NCBI GenBank assembly: GCA_021399445.1
Contig: JAJTUQ010000004.1
Location: 1,674,001 to 1,738,000 of the forward strand
Reading direction: 5' to 3'
Source of the DNA: Xylogone sp. PMI_703
Lineage: Eukaryota > Ascomycota > Leotiomycetes
Length of the DNA: 64,000 nt
The notes beneath the pieces were generated by a model, which did not search any database, had not been told where the DNA came from, and saw nothing but the letters and a program-made list of their open reading frames with translations. The position numbers and the translations under genes are program-made. This document shows positions 34,131 to 45,780 of this stretch, in pieces. Within the stretch, counting starts at the first letter, position 1. Every line of letters starts with the position of its first letter.

Positions 34131-36067
34131 CTACATGGAATACCGGAATTCCGGATTCTCGCCATCTGTTAAATCCATGAACTCACTATTCTCTACATGG
34201 GATATGCCACCTCTTGCCTCAGCTGCTCGATCCCTGCGTCGGTTCTCGAGTACATTTATGGCACGTAAAATAACGAGGAAGAAGCATACCAAAAGGGGAC
34301 AAACCCAAATAGCAAGCTTAACCCTACGATACGTGGGATCCTAAAGGAGAACATATCATCAAGGACTGGCTCGCGATATAAAGGAAAAATCAAAAGCTGG
34401 ACACAGAGACTTACGTTTTTTGTGATCTGAGGACCGGTCAGAGTACCACTTGTGGAACCAAGTAAGAGGATCGCGTTGGTCAAGACTTTCTTTGTGTGAC
34501 CTATTGCGATTTGATTAGTAGCAGTACCCATAGAGGCAATATCTAAAAATTGAGAAGAGTTTACCTGCTGTATTTTCAGAGACCATGCCGAATGTTAAGA
34601 TATACGTCGGGACGTTGAAGGCTTGTAGCTATATTCGATTAGTATATCACAGCTACTAGCTATTGGGATACTAGTCCGGCAATAACAGGTGTGAGTTCTG
34701 ACCTGGAAAGCAACAAGACTGCCAACATTATTATTGGTCAATCCATAGCATAGTGCACCAAAGAATAATCCTAGCAAGGAGGAAATCAAAGCCCACAGGT
34801 TGCGATCCTTCATACGATCAGCCATGAAGCAGCAGAGAAGAACAGCAACAAATTGAGCAGCGCCCAAGGGCATATTCTGTATGAGGGCATCACGCTTCGA
34901 GTAGCCCATAGACGTGATTACAAGCGACCCAAAAGTTGTAATAGCACCGGTTCCAATGTTAAAGACGAACTGGATGATGAAGTAGATGTATGTGCGCGGG
35001 TCTAACATGAGTTCCCTGACCTGACACCATTTAAACTTTCTATTCCCGATGCCCTGCTGGTTGACCCGGATGCGTTCAATTGCTACTACTTTCTCGGCGG
35101 TAGAGAGGAATCGTGTATTAAGCTGTGAGTCAGGGACAACGAAGAAGAAGATAAAGGCCAAAAGGACTGTGAGGCAGCCGAATACCACATACATGAGTTG
35201 CCACGAGGTGAGAGACCCTGTATGAGCAGTAGGTGCTGCAATACCCCAGGCGATGAGGCCACCAACAACGTTGGCCATACCACTACCGGAGTACCACTAG
35301 ATATTTGTGAGAAAGATATTGACAAAGAGAAGAGTTTTTCTTTTCCTCTGTGCTTACAATGCCTAGACGTTTGGCCTGTTCGTGCTTCTGGTACCACATA
35401 CCAGTCATGATAACGAACACCGGCGTAATGCTAGCCTCAAAGACCCTTCAATAAGATAATTAGAACTGGGTCCCAAAAAGGCTAAGAGAAAACACTTTAC
35501 CCAAGCAATAGTCTGACCGCGAATAAAGAGCCGAAACTAGGTCCAACAGCCATCATACACAAGATTGTCCCCCAGATACTCATTGTGAAGACAATCCACT
35601 TAGAAAGTGGAACTTTTTGGATGATCACAGCACAAGGGATATTGGCAACCAAGTACCCCAGTGAGAAAATCGATCCCAACCATGAATACTGATCAGAAGT
35701 GAGATTGCGAGATTTCTGAATACCCATGACCGAAGAATACGATAGAGTGAGCTTGTCTAGACTGAAGAGTAAAATTGCAAAAAACATCTTGCGGCCAAAT
35801 CGTGCGTTAACAAAAGAGTGTATCTTTATAAATGAGGAAGAATCTATAACTTACAATTGGCATCAATCGCAGGTCGATTTTCCTTACCAACTTCTTATGG
35901 TCTACCGCGGCAATCTCAGCTGCATTACAATCTGCCATTGCGAGCAGCTGCATCGCCATGTCAACATCTTTCTCCTTAGCACCCTTCAGATTCACGTGGA
36001 TTGCCTCGGATGCCATTACATCCACTCCTCCTTCGCCTTTTTCTGTGTCAACAGCCTTGATGTCCAT
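34131..36067 (-). CDS. MFS permease, DAL5/anion:cation symporter (ACS) type
   Basis: Plasma-membrane uptake carrier for allantoate-like, peptide, vitamin or other organic anions. Seven exons: 35855-36067, 35501-35787, 35358-35445, 34703-35296, 34565-34628, 34415-34500 and 34131-34340, in phase, 513 aa. Diagnostic blocks: KIDLRLMPI before TM1, then SLDKLTLSYSSVMGIQ, QYSWLGSIFSLGYL, VFEASITPVFVIMTGMWY, GYSKRDALIQNMP and the typical C-terminal tail (SEFMDLTDGENPEFRY). No break. It faces the C45 acyltransferase-like gene head to head, and the shared 590-bp promoter contains a perfect palindrome whose core also occurs upstream of the next regulator gene. Joint regulation and a shared substrate are inferred. 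Confidence 0.88.
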
Positions 36068-36657
36068 TGTGGCGTGGGTACTTAAACTCGATTTTAATAA
36101 CTTTCAAAGAGGAATATGAGATAATCAACAAAGTACTTGATTGGCATCGCAAGCAGGAGCGAAGCTGACGAAGATTGGGACATGGACCAGTGCCGTATCT
36201 AATACTCCTTTCTTTAATTACGAACTTCTTGGGATGCCCCCTCGTTATGTATACCGTCTTATCTCGCCGTCATTCATGACTATCTCTAAATAATGAATGA
36301 ACGCCACCAAGAAAGACAACCTCAAACAGTATACCAAGCTGCAGACAAGGACAACAGCTTGTTGGAGCGGCGACGCTAAACACTATCAACGGTTTAGCGT
36401 CGCCGCCGCAGCCGGCCCTCCCACTTACGATGGTTAATCGTTAGAATACGAGAGGAAGAACCCCTGGTTGGCCGCTTGCTACTCGGAATAATAAGCAAAA
36501 GTATTCGTCCTAAATAGATTGCAAATGTGTTTAACTAATCCAACTCTCTACTCCAAATTCTATGTCATATAGGTGAAAAAAAAGAAGGCAATCATTTCTG
36601 GCGTAACAATCTCCAAACACAACCTAATCATTCCCGTGGCGACTCCTATTGCGAATC
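36068..36657. promoter_or_regulatory. Bidirectional promoter of permease and C45 acyltransferase genes
   Basis: 590 bp between two divergent start codons. Besides the palindrome at 36367-36406, a GC-rich patch directly after it (GCCGCCGCAGCCGGCCC) has several CGG/CCG triplets of the kind bound by Zn2Cys6 factors. Confidence 0.5.
36367..36406. promoter_or_regulatory. Perfect 15-bp palindrome, candidate regulator site
   Basis: GCGGCGACGCTAAAC (36367-36381) and its exact reverse complement (36392-36406) are separated by 10 bases. Each half carries CGGCGACGCT. The same 11-bp core GCGGCGACGCT lies at 40797-40807, upstream of the Zn2Cys6 gene of this group. Inverted CGG half-sites are typical for dimeric zinc-cluster factors. 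Binding is an inference; a transcribed hairpin is the alternative. Confidence 0.55.
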
Positions 36658-38148
36658 ATGACAGTCGTTACAGTGACCCCCTCTGTGACGGGGAGTTCCA
36701 ACACTACAGCTAGCTCATATACCTCCACATACCAACATATTGTAGTCTCCGGTTCGGCCTATGAGCGAGGTTATCAGCATGGCGTCCAGGCTGCGTCCAA
36801 GGTCATTTTCAATATCAATTACTACAACGTGCGCTCCTCTGATATGCCCCCCGCAGATGTCCGTACATTTTATATAGAGCAAGTCTATCTCCCTGCTATC
36901 ACACAGTACTGGCAGGAAGGACTTGAGGAGATGCAAGGCATTGCCGATGGAGCGGGTGTAGAGCTAGCGGATGTGGTACTGCTGAATTCCCGATACGATT
37001 TGTCGCGCGTCGCGAGGCAGATGGCGAAAGACAAGATTGCAGATGACAACAAATTTCCGTCTGAAGTCGGGGCATCTATCACAGCAGGAGTGTCTGATGC
37101 GGAGTGTACGAGCATGGCTCTGGTTCATCATCCACACCCTCATCTTCTAGGATCCAAGAGCGATGTTGTAATACCACCGCTTCCTCGCGTCTTCATCGCG
37201 CAGAATTGGGATATGTCGGCATGGTTGCTCGAAAACGATACCATCATCATCCTCGAATCGCATGATCCTGAGGGAGACGATGTTGTCCGGCCACGCAAAG
37301 TGATCACGCTCACAGAGGCTGGTCAGTTAGCACGCAGCGGAATGAATTCCACAGGCCTGGCTCTCTGTGCAAATTCCCTATGGTCCAGTCAAGATCTTGG
37401 TTCGCTCCATATCCAGGAGAAAAATGTAGGAGCTGTGGCGAAAGGTGATCAAAATGGACATGCGAATGGTACCATGAATGGAATGCGTATAGATCAAGAC
37501 AAACTCCCACAAGTCTCCAAACCGATAAAGCAGAAGCCATATCTCCCTATTTCTCTCTCTCGACGGATGTTTCTAGGTTGTGGGATTATGTCTGCTGGAC
37601 TTCGCTCTCTTTACAATGCTCCGTACCATATGTCCAGCAATATAGTAATAGGATCGCGGGACGGGCTGGCCATGGATCTGGAGATGACCCCAAAACAGCA
37701 TTTCATCCTTTACCCGTCAGTCGTGGCGCAGAGTAAAGGATATCGAACAGAAATGGTGACTCATGCAAACCATTTTGTCTCCCCAGCATTTGTTTCTCGA
37801 GACCATATCCACTGCACGTATGGGGGAGGATCATCTTTGTTCCGCGACATCCGACTGAGAACGTTGCTTGAAATTCGAGCTGAGCAAAAATTGCAGTTAT
37901 TCACTGATATGGAAAACGCCCTTCTCGGGGTAGAGGACCTCAAAGCCGCATTTTCGGACCATGCGAGTTATCCAAATAGTCTATGCGAACATCAGACACA
38001 AGAGAACAGGAGAAAGAATGGATTTTATGGTCAACCGGAGAGGAGCACCGTGACAGTAGCATGTGTGGTGTACGATGTGGCAAACCAGGAGATGCATGTC
38101 TGCAAAGGGAATCCTTGTATCGGAAGATGGGTCACCTACACTTTGTGA
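36658..38148 (+). CDS. Peptidase C45 / acyl-CoA:6-aminopenicillanate acyltransferase-like protein
   Basis: Ntn-hydrolase of the C45 family, related to penicillin acyltransferase (PenDE/AatA) and its fungal homologues. These self-cleave and then hydrolyse or transfer acyl groups on small amides. Single exon, 496 aa from the first ATG. Family blocks: GSAYERGYQHG near the N-terminus, LEEMQGIADGAG, DVVLLNSRYDLSR, and the self-cleavage site AEC-TSMA with Cys150 as predicted nucleophile (family pattern D/E-x-C-T). Later blocks are FIAQNWDMSAW, GMNSTGLALCAN and MEMTP-like text, with HANHFVSP near the end. An insert at about 262-290 is Gly/Asn-rich. No signal peptide. Flanked by a DAL5-type permease and a Zn2Cys6 regulator, suggesting uptake and processing of an acylated or peptide-like compound. 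No other beta-lactam gene is present. Confidence 0.85.
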   Translation: MTVVTVTPSVTGSSNTTASSYTSTYQHIVVSGSAYERGYQHGVQAASKVIFNINYYNVRSSDMPPADVRTFYIEQVYLPAITQYWQEGLEEMQGIADGAGVELADVVLLNSRYDLSRVARQMAKDKIADDNKFPSEVGASITAGVSDAECTSMALVHHPHPHLLGSKSDVVIPPLPRVFIAQNWDMSAWLLENDTIIILESHDPEGDDVVRPRKVITLTEAGQLARSGMNSTGLALCANSLWSSQDLGSLHIQEKNVGAVAKGDQNGHANGTMNGMRIDQDKLPQVSKPIKQKPYLPISLSRRMFLGCGIMSAGLRSLYNAPYHMSSNIVIGSRDGLAMDLEMTPKQHFILYPSVVAQSKGYRTEMVTHANHFVSPAFVSRDHIHCTYGGGSSLFRDIRLRTLLEIRAEQKLQLFTDMENALLGVEDLKAAFSDHASYPNSLCEHQTQENRRKNGFYGQPERSTVTVACVVYDVANQEMHVCKGNPCIGRWVTYTL

Positions 38149-38356
38149 AGGAAGAAAGACAAACCGTATGTGAAAACGGGCTGAATTAGAACGCATAGGG
38201 CACGGTCTTTCTGGCACTGTCGTTTTGTATATACAATCTTGAGTAATTGCTTCTCCTCGTTTCGGCGAGTGGGGTCTGAGAGAAGCTGGGGATTTAGGTG
38301 CATTAGAATATTTCGTACTCTTGTTTAAGAAAAGGGTCATAGCATCGTCAGGTCTT

Positions 38357-40554
38357 TTATCTGAGTTTCCCAGCCTCTGTTGCGCTTAGCATTGAGTCGA
38401 GTCGTACAAGGCTTACGCGCGTGAGATGAATATGGTTACTATGAACCCATAGCCAATGCCGGTGCTTTTCGATCTTCAATCGCATCGCAACCTTTGCCTC
38501 GCTATTAGGAGCTGAAACATATAATAAGACCAGAAAGTCAGTGATTGCATTGAATTGGGGGCGAGACCCTGTCATATGATTGTCAACGCTTGTGCTAAAA
38601 AGAAATGAATTTCAGAAGAGGTTGTTGTCTAGGGATCATGCTAACGTGAACTTACAACTAAACCAGAACAGGCTGAAGTTCACCAAGGTCAAGCTCTCTA
38701 GCTCCTCTTCAACTAGATCCAGGAACTCCATTGCTTTTGCGTGGACTTGGGGATGATTTTGATTGGGTTTCACAGCAAGGTCCTGGGTCTGGAGAGGGCC
38801 AGGTATCTCCGAGACTTGCAGAACCGCACGGTAGATCAGAATGCGGCAATAGATAAAGGCAATCTTCAAGTTACCAAAGTGGACGATGGTGGGATTAGTC
38901 CTCGAAGGAGAAGCAAATGGGGAGGGTAGATTCTCCAGCAGCGAGTAAGCACGGAGCATAGTTGTGCGCCAGGAGGCGAGGATACTCTCTAGGTGGGTAG
39001 CAGTATCGAGGGCGGGGGCCATGTCTGAATGCTTGTGACGCGATGTTGTGGTCCTATAGATGTAGTTCGCAGTGTTAAGCCAGGGGTCACGAGACACGAA
39101 GCGGAAGAGAATGTCACATACATGAACTTCAGGATCTGGTCCAAGATGCCAGTCAAGCTCAGCAATAGAGCAAAGTGCGTCTCTCTCAAAATGTCGTCTG
39201 TGTCGAGGTCCGAGCTGGGTATTGGTGAACCCAGGTAGTTTATGATCGATGCATTTAACGCAGGCTTTGAGGTATCAAAATCATCCTCTCGTATCGAGGG
39301 TCGCAAGCCCATGACTGCGCACTTCCAGCGTTCCTGGACGTAGATGAGCCACCATAACCATCGGCGATGTTCCCTAACCTCCGCTGTCACTAGATCCCAG
39401 TCTGTTGGATCGCGATGGAGGCCGAGCGTAAAACTCAGAGTCACCAAGGATGATACCAAGCAGGAATCAAAAGGTGTCTCGTAGAAGTGTGTCGGTGGTT
39501 TACTCCGCTCCATGAATAGGAGAGCCGCCTGAATCGTTGCGTACGATGGACTATAAATATCCCGAGAAATACACTGCCAGACAAAACGGTGGATCTGGGC
39601 CGTATCTGGCGGCATTTTGGGCTCAAAGTTGCCTTCGTATCGTGCCCAGGGCAGTTTAGAATCGTGAGCCCGCCATGGCAGCGCTGATGAGTAGATCATA
39701 GCTAGCACGGCGGCAGATGAGGGAGTAGAGTACTGAGGCGTTGTGGACCCCACGTCTGTCAGGGCATTAATGGGAACAGGGTACGTGGGATTGACAAAAC
39801 GATTGAAGAGCACCCGGAGATTGGATTGGTATCCATCGAACTGTGCAAGGACTGAGTGGTTTGGCAGTGCCGGTGCAAGCGTTTCCGCCATGTGGTCCGC
39901 CGCGATGCGCGGAGTCATCAGGAACATGCTATTCTGGCCCTCCGCTGTGGTAGAGCGGCGGAAAGTGCGTATTCCCGCTCGAAATGCGCCGCCCTTGTTG
40001 AAGACATATCTCCGCCGCAAACTTGGATCGAGTTCTGCGGATGGGCCAAGGAAAGAGACTACATATTCAGACGGATCATCCATGGACAAGAACTTTTCTG
40101 AAGCTTCACCTGAAATTACCCTCTCATCTGTGATGGGTAAAGTTATCAGCGGAGGCTGAAATGCGCCTTCACCAGTCAGGACGACTGGATCAGGATGAGG
40201 GTCTGGCCCAAACGCATTCCAGTCAAAAAGACTCGGTAGGTCGAGAGGTACATTCATCTCATCATCATACGGTAGTGATGGCGACCAATCCACGGGTAAT
40301 GGTGCTGTGTCCATCACCTCCGGTGGTGACTCAGCGGGGAAAGACGGAGTGGACTGCGTCGGCGAGCCTGATGGATAGAGTGGTTGTGAAGGTCGCCGCC
40401 GTCGCGTTGTGAGCTCCCGGAAGGTGCATGATTGGCCTGCTTTCTGGCACATTGAGCATGGCAAACTGCCTTGAATCCGACATCTCTTCTTGCGAGTTCT
40501 ACAGAAATCGCACGGCCGCTGACTGCCACGACCACGAACGGGACGGTCTTGCAT
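38357..40554 (-). CDS. Zn2Cys6 transcription factor of the C45 gene group
   Basis: Nuclear regulator. Three exons (39122-40554, 38656-39053, 38357-38568) join in phase to 680 aa. The zinc cluster at residues 15-43 has C-x2-C-x6-C-x7-C-x2-C-x6-C spacing (CDFCRTRKKRC, CSMCQKAGQSC), followed by a basic tract TTRRRR and a Pro/Ser-rich linker. The central part is a Fungal_trans regulatory domain (LFMERSKPPTHFYETPF, LSFTLGLHRDPTDW, EHRRWLWWLIYVQERW), and exon 3 adds the usual C-terminal helices (FNAITDFLVLLYVSAP). Intron 1 (68 bases, GTATGT...TATAG) and intron 2 are well supported. The core GCGGCGACGCT 242 bp upstream of its start also lies in the neighbouring bidirectional promoter, hence possible autoregulation. 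Convergent with the C45 gene. Confidence 0.88.
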
Positions 40555-41024
40555 GTCAATGGTGAGAGGAACTCAACAATCCCAATCTCTCTAGAGATAC
40601 CCACACCGTCAACATATTCTCATCTCAAGACTATCACTTACCAACACAAGAGCACAACCTCTCGCATGACCTAACTGATAAGACTCACTAGATTTGTAGA
40701 CAATCAATATGGTGAAGTGAGGGCTGATCCAAATCACCAATCAGAGAATAAAAGCGGCAAAGCTAGTCGATTTCAGGAGTTGGTAAATGGGGGGAAGCGG
40801 CGACGCTTTCCCCAGCTGGGCACTGCTTTCCGAGCTTCATATCTGCGTTCCATCAGAGGAGCTTAACAATCAAGTGGCCACGCATCATCTGTAAGTGTCA
40901 AATTCAATCGTTATCAAATTTGATATATGAGAGATTTTCGATATGGCTAATAACCCCGTACAGATTTCTGTATTCGTATACGGTATAGTAGCCACTTATA
41001 TCTTTCTTTTTCTTAATCTTCATT
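40555..41024. other. Promoter region of the Zn2Cys6 gene
   Basis: 470 bp between the regulator start codon and the stop of the NACHT-ankyrin gene. Contains the GCGGCGACGCT core and, about 40 bp further from the regulator start codon side boundary, a looser GCGGCAAAGCT near 40755. No gene. Confidence 0.4.
40797..40807. promoter_or_regulatory. Single copy of the palindrome core (GCGGCGACGCT)
   Basis: Identical 11 bases to the left half of the 36367-36406 palindrome. Flanked by GGGGAA on one side and TTCCCC on the other, so it sits inside its own imperfect dyad (GGGGAAGCG...CGCTTTCCCC). Located 242 bp upstream of the regulator start codon. Confidence 0.45.
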
Positions 41025-44000
41025 TCACTTCTTCCGATTATACAATAACTCCAACGCCTTTAGATAGCCATGCTCCGTTGCCACTAGTACCGCTGCTGTG
41101 TCCCTCTTGCCCTTGAAATATCTTTTAGTGAAGTTTTCTGGGAAGGTGCTAGTATCCGCTCCAAGATCCACCAGAAGTCGTGCTATATTGACGTCGTTTA
41201 TGTATAGTGATGCCTCTAATGCGTTTCCATATTCCCAGCTATCGGAAAACTGCGTGTTAATATCGACTCCAAGTTCCGCGAGCAACATGATCATTCTGAT
41301 GTCTTTGATATAGACAGCAGTTGCTAGTGCACTGGGATATAACCCGTAGCTAACTTGCGTGTTAATGTCTGCTCTTAACTTCGCCAGCTCTTCTACTGAA
41401 TTAAATGCACGCTCTGCTACGGCCGCTATCAGTGCATTACCGTATGGCCCATATCGAAGCTGTATGTTGACGTCCGCTCCTAAATTGGCTAGATTGAGCA
41501 TTTGTGTATAATCATTTAACGCTGCGGCGACAAGCGTGCTACCATACTCGCCGGACGACAGCCTGTCATTAACATCAGCGCCTGCCTGAATAAGAGCCTT
41601 GATTATATCTTTGTCGCGAGAACATGTTGCCGCGGCAAGTGCACTTCCATATATACCAATGCGAACTTCAGCATTAGCGTTGGCCCCTAATTTTATAAGC
41701 ATATTCACCATGGACAACTCCCTAAATAAAGCTGCAAGTGTAAGAACACTGCCGCAATTTTGATATGAAACTTGTGCGTTAACATCTGCCCCAGACTGCA
41801 CAAGAAGCAGCATCGTATCAGGAAGGTTGGAGCGTGCCGCGATTGCAAGTGCATTTCCGAACCGGATCTGTATATTAAACTCTGCTGCTAGTCTTATGAG
41901 AACCCGTATCAAATCACTATTATCTGGATACGTTGCGGCCTCCAGTGCGGTATCATACTCCAGGCCGCCAACTTGCATATTGATATCTGCCCCTTGTTTG
42001 ACAAGAAATTCCAACATGTCCGTCTGGTTATGATATGCCGCTGCCACCAGTGCGCTACCGAAGCATTCATGATCCAGTCGTCTATTAATATTAGCACCAA
42101 GTTTTATCAGCCTCCGTGCAATATTTGTAAAGCCGCCTATTGCTGCGAGGACTAGCAATGACTGTCTATTGTCATTCACGGTCTCTGGGTTCAAATCTGA
42201 TTCTTGCCACCATTCCGAAATAATATTATTAAATCCGAAAACACACATTGGTAGGGGAGCTAAAGTGACTGGGTGAAGTGCTGCGATAGTTTCACGTGAT
42301 AGATATTCACGATAGGGTGACGAAAGTCTGTAGTTCTCAACCCACGCTCTATAAGCAGGACTGGTTTCATTAACAGATCCAAGAAACCTTTTAAGGAGCA
42401 CAGATAATCGATCATCAGTACCAGTATCCCCGTAACGTTGTATATGACCGAGCAAGTACTTCACTGCATAGCCAGAAACTGAATCCTTTAATAAGGCTGA
42501 TCTGGCGTGTTCCTTTAGTAAGTAGGTTAAGCACAGCTTTGCAGCCATGCCATTTGTCTGATTACTGCCCCAATGGCCATCAAAATACTCCCTCACGGAG
42601 AGATGAGAGAATTGACAAGTATTTTCTCTCTCATCAAATACCAACAAATTGCGACATGCGTCGAGCACAAAATTTATGTTAATATCAACTGGTTGAATAA
42701 TATCGGAATTGGGATCCTGGCAAACGAAAGCAACTAGTGTGGCCGCCGATATAGGTCGTTCGACGCACATAACCCACTGAAATGCCCGAGTTGCAATCTC
42801 TGATTTCCTTCCTTCTGAAGTTTCAATCTGTTTCCATATCTCATCATAAGCTGCTTTGAGATCCTTCGGAAGCCAGCCTAGCCTCTGTCGAATGTCTTTT
42901 TCACGGGTGAGTGATATGGCTTGGTCAATTTGCAATGCTGCCCATTGAAACCTTCAAGCGTGCTAGATTAGGATTAAAAGCTGATAGCAAATGTTGACTT
43001 ACATTCCACCACCTTTATTCAGGATTGTTTGAATGATCTCCGTTTTCAATCCCTCAGAAATAGGGTCGCGGCGATTTTTTTTGTCTGAGCTTGATCTGCT
43101 CGACTACGAACTTGCTGATATCCTCAGCATTATCTGTGGCGCTAATGCTCACATTATTTCTCCTTTCTAACCGGTTTTGGATATCGTCGTCGTGTCTGCT
43201 CGAAATGAATATCTTGACACCAGTAGATTTCTCTATGAGGTCGTCAAAGATATTGAGGAGTCTATGACGTTCGCTTTCATATGCCTCATCTAAGGCATCG
43301 AGAACTATTATGGTTTGCGAATATGAATGGGCGAATTCAAATAGTAGATCACAGCTCTCCTTAGGAGAGAGCTTCGAGGAAGCGAAGCCTTTACTTTCTT
43401 CTTGCTTGTAAATATTAACAAGTGGAGTCTGGATAAAGTTGTTCGAGGAAACTGCAAGTTGTTTTACGAAGCTTCGTAAGATATTATCTGGATCACGACG
43501 ACTATCCTCATTTCTATTGCAGTAGAAATATGCCAAGATGTGATCAGAGTTGAGTTCTGATATGTAATCAAGAACCCTAGAAACAAGTTTGGTTTTTCCG
43601 GCTCCAGCTGCAGATTCAATCAATTAACGAGTTCTTGAGTCTCAAAATAAAGCTCAGAGTGAACAACTTACGAATTCAGTGCAGCCACAGTATTATTGAT
43701 TCATCTGATTACATCCAGGTTCGAAACTCATTTCTTTGAAGCAACCATTCCCCAGTTCCATCGGTCCGTCCTTCCCTGGCAGTTAAGTGATGGTCTTCGT
43801 ACGGGATATTTGACGTCCACCTGAGAATTTCGCCTCGCTCCTCCTCTACTAACTTCGTCCAAAGCGCTGTAATTCTTCCATCCATCCTAGTAATCGAGGT
43901 CTTCCACTCGTTAAGCTCCCCAAGTAACTCTTTTAAATTTGCCCTCTCACTTCGGCTGCACAATCGCTCACAATTTTCGGCTGCAATCTCGACATCCTTC

Positions 44001-44940
44001 TCCAATACTTGCCGTTTCTGATCTAGTTCGGAAATCTGTTCAGTCGTCCATAATGCATGGAGAATCCGAGAACTTTTACTTCTGTTGAACACTCGGATAG
44101 CTAACACCAAGAATTGAAGGTTTAGGAGGTGCAAGTCGATCAATGCTAATTCAAGCTTTTCACTAGCTTGCGGCAACCATGCGTCGTGGATGTATAGAAT
44201 CTCGTAAATTTCGTACCGACTAATAATGGAGATAACTCGACTGAGCCCAAATAGAAGAGTAGCCATTTGTTCCCGATCTGATATAATGACCTAGTCAAAT
44301 GTTACAAATCTCGTAGGATTGAGAGTTAAGTTGGATGTCTACCTGGAGTAGAAGCCTGACAGCAGCCCACGGTAAACCGGCGTGTACTGGATCTACATTA
44401 ACAGCGATATCTCCCACATCTTTCACTTTCTCGAGTAAGTCAACAATATCACCGGCCGTTTCCTGAAGATTTACTTCACGACCTCCAAAAGAAAACTTCC
44501 AGTTCTTTCTTTGACATCTCTTTTGCTGCAGTTGAGCTGCAGAGACCAAACTCTGAAGTAGAGAACTAGCATTGCCAGATATTTGGGGAACATGCTGCTG
44601 AATAACGGCCTTGTCGTTATTAGAAAGTTGACTCCATATTTCAAGCCAAATATTTTTCTTAACTGGCGGCGATACTGCTATATCGGGCGTGGCAGAAAAT
44701 ACAACTGGTAATGAGGCTTGATTCTCGGCTTGAAGCAATCCAGGTGCGAGGTCCGTTGCAGGATTTCCCACTTGAGCTACGATTGGGGTTTTGGTCCAAG
44801 CTCCTCCTTGGCGGCGCGAGTTCATGCACAGATGCTGATGAGTCTGCGCTATTGATATCGATGGGGATTTCCGTGGAAACGGGGATTTTCTCTGGAGATG
44901 GGGACGAGGAGCGGAAAAAGAGCCTTAACCTGCGTGGCAT
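41025..44940 (-). pseudogene. NLR-like protein: NACHT_N-NACHT-ankyrin repeats, disrupted
   Basis: Fungal NLR-like gene. The N-terminal domain matches the NACHT-NTPase N-terminal family (VHAGLPWAAVRLLLQ, then YEIYEILYIHDAW); next come NACHT with P-loop PGAGKT and VLDALDE, then about ten 33-36-residue ankyrin repeats to the C-terminus (LIKLGANINRR, LVKQGADIN, LVQSGADVNAQ and so on). Coding pieces: 44940 or 44825 down to 44342, about 43672-44288, 42995ff.-43607, then 41025-42954. Exon 2 has two in-frame stops just before the P-loop: TAA 43709-43711 and TGA 43676-43678, flanking the conserved SIILWLH. In exon 3 an A8 run (T at 43075-43082) adds one base and shifts the frame. The first 40 residues (MPRRLRLFFRSSSPSPEK) also sit in a different frame from the rest. 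Several independent lesions make a true pseudogene likely. Confidence 0.8.
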
Positions 44941-45780
44941 CTTGCCCGAAGAACACCTTCTCGGGCCGCAGACTATTTCATAATAGTGTATTGTAATATT
45001 TCAATATCAATTTAGTACACGTATAGATCTTATTCAGTCTTCCGGAAACAAGGGGTGTCATTCCACCTTGTGTTTTTTTTTTTTTGAAGGCAGCAACATG
45101 AGAGCCGTGTTTGTACGTACAGCCCAAGAGAGCATGGATCACGTGACAGTCTACTTTCTTCTACGTGCGCAGAAAAATAAAAGCCTGAGCCTGTAGAGTC
45201 TATAACGCAAAGAGCTTACACTATACAATATTTTTCATTGGGATAAGATTGAATTGACTAGAGAGTAAAAAATGCGAGACAAGGGTAGCTGGTTGCATAA
45301 CTAAGTCTACTAAGCATGTTTTTAGAAATATTATGCATAAGTACTTATAATAACAAAAGCTCAAAACTTTTGTAATGGTACACTATAAAATAATACTTTG
45401 ATATTAAAGTTATTTTTTCAGAATTTTCAATGACTATATATAAACGAAGAAAAAGTTTCAGAATAGCATTTTTGATATTATACATTACTCGGCACGGGAA
45501 TAGTCAGAAGTCACAAACGTCGAGTATATATTTCGATATCATCAAACTTCTAGTTCACAGCCCAATAGACTGACTCAAGCTCTGGAGCCTAGTTTGTTCA
45601 GTGAGAGAGAGGACTCGTCTGTTGCGCCAGACATGCGTAAAGAAGGTTTATGCAATGCAACGCAACGTGTGCCAATAATCATTTGTTTGCCAATCTAACA
45701 TCTCAGCCTCGCATTTCTTGTATCGTCGATTGCTGCTACCCATATGTTGGCATTTTTTCCTGTCATATTAAACTCTTAAT
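44941..45780. other. Divergent intergenic region, no gene seen
   Basis: About 0.84 kb, very AT-rich, with a T13 run at 45073-45085 and a TATATATAAA-like stretch near 45435 that could serve the HET gene. No coding region. Confidence 0.4.

Noticed and set aside
45073..45085. T13 homopolymer as a possible terminator or transposon tail
   Set aside because: No polymerase III gene and no element lies upstream on either strand; simple slippage tract.
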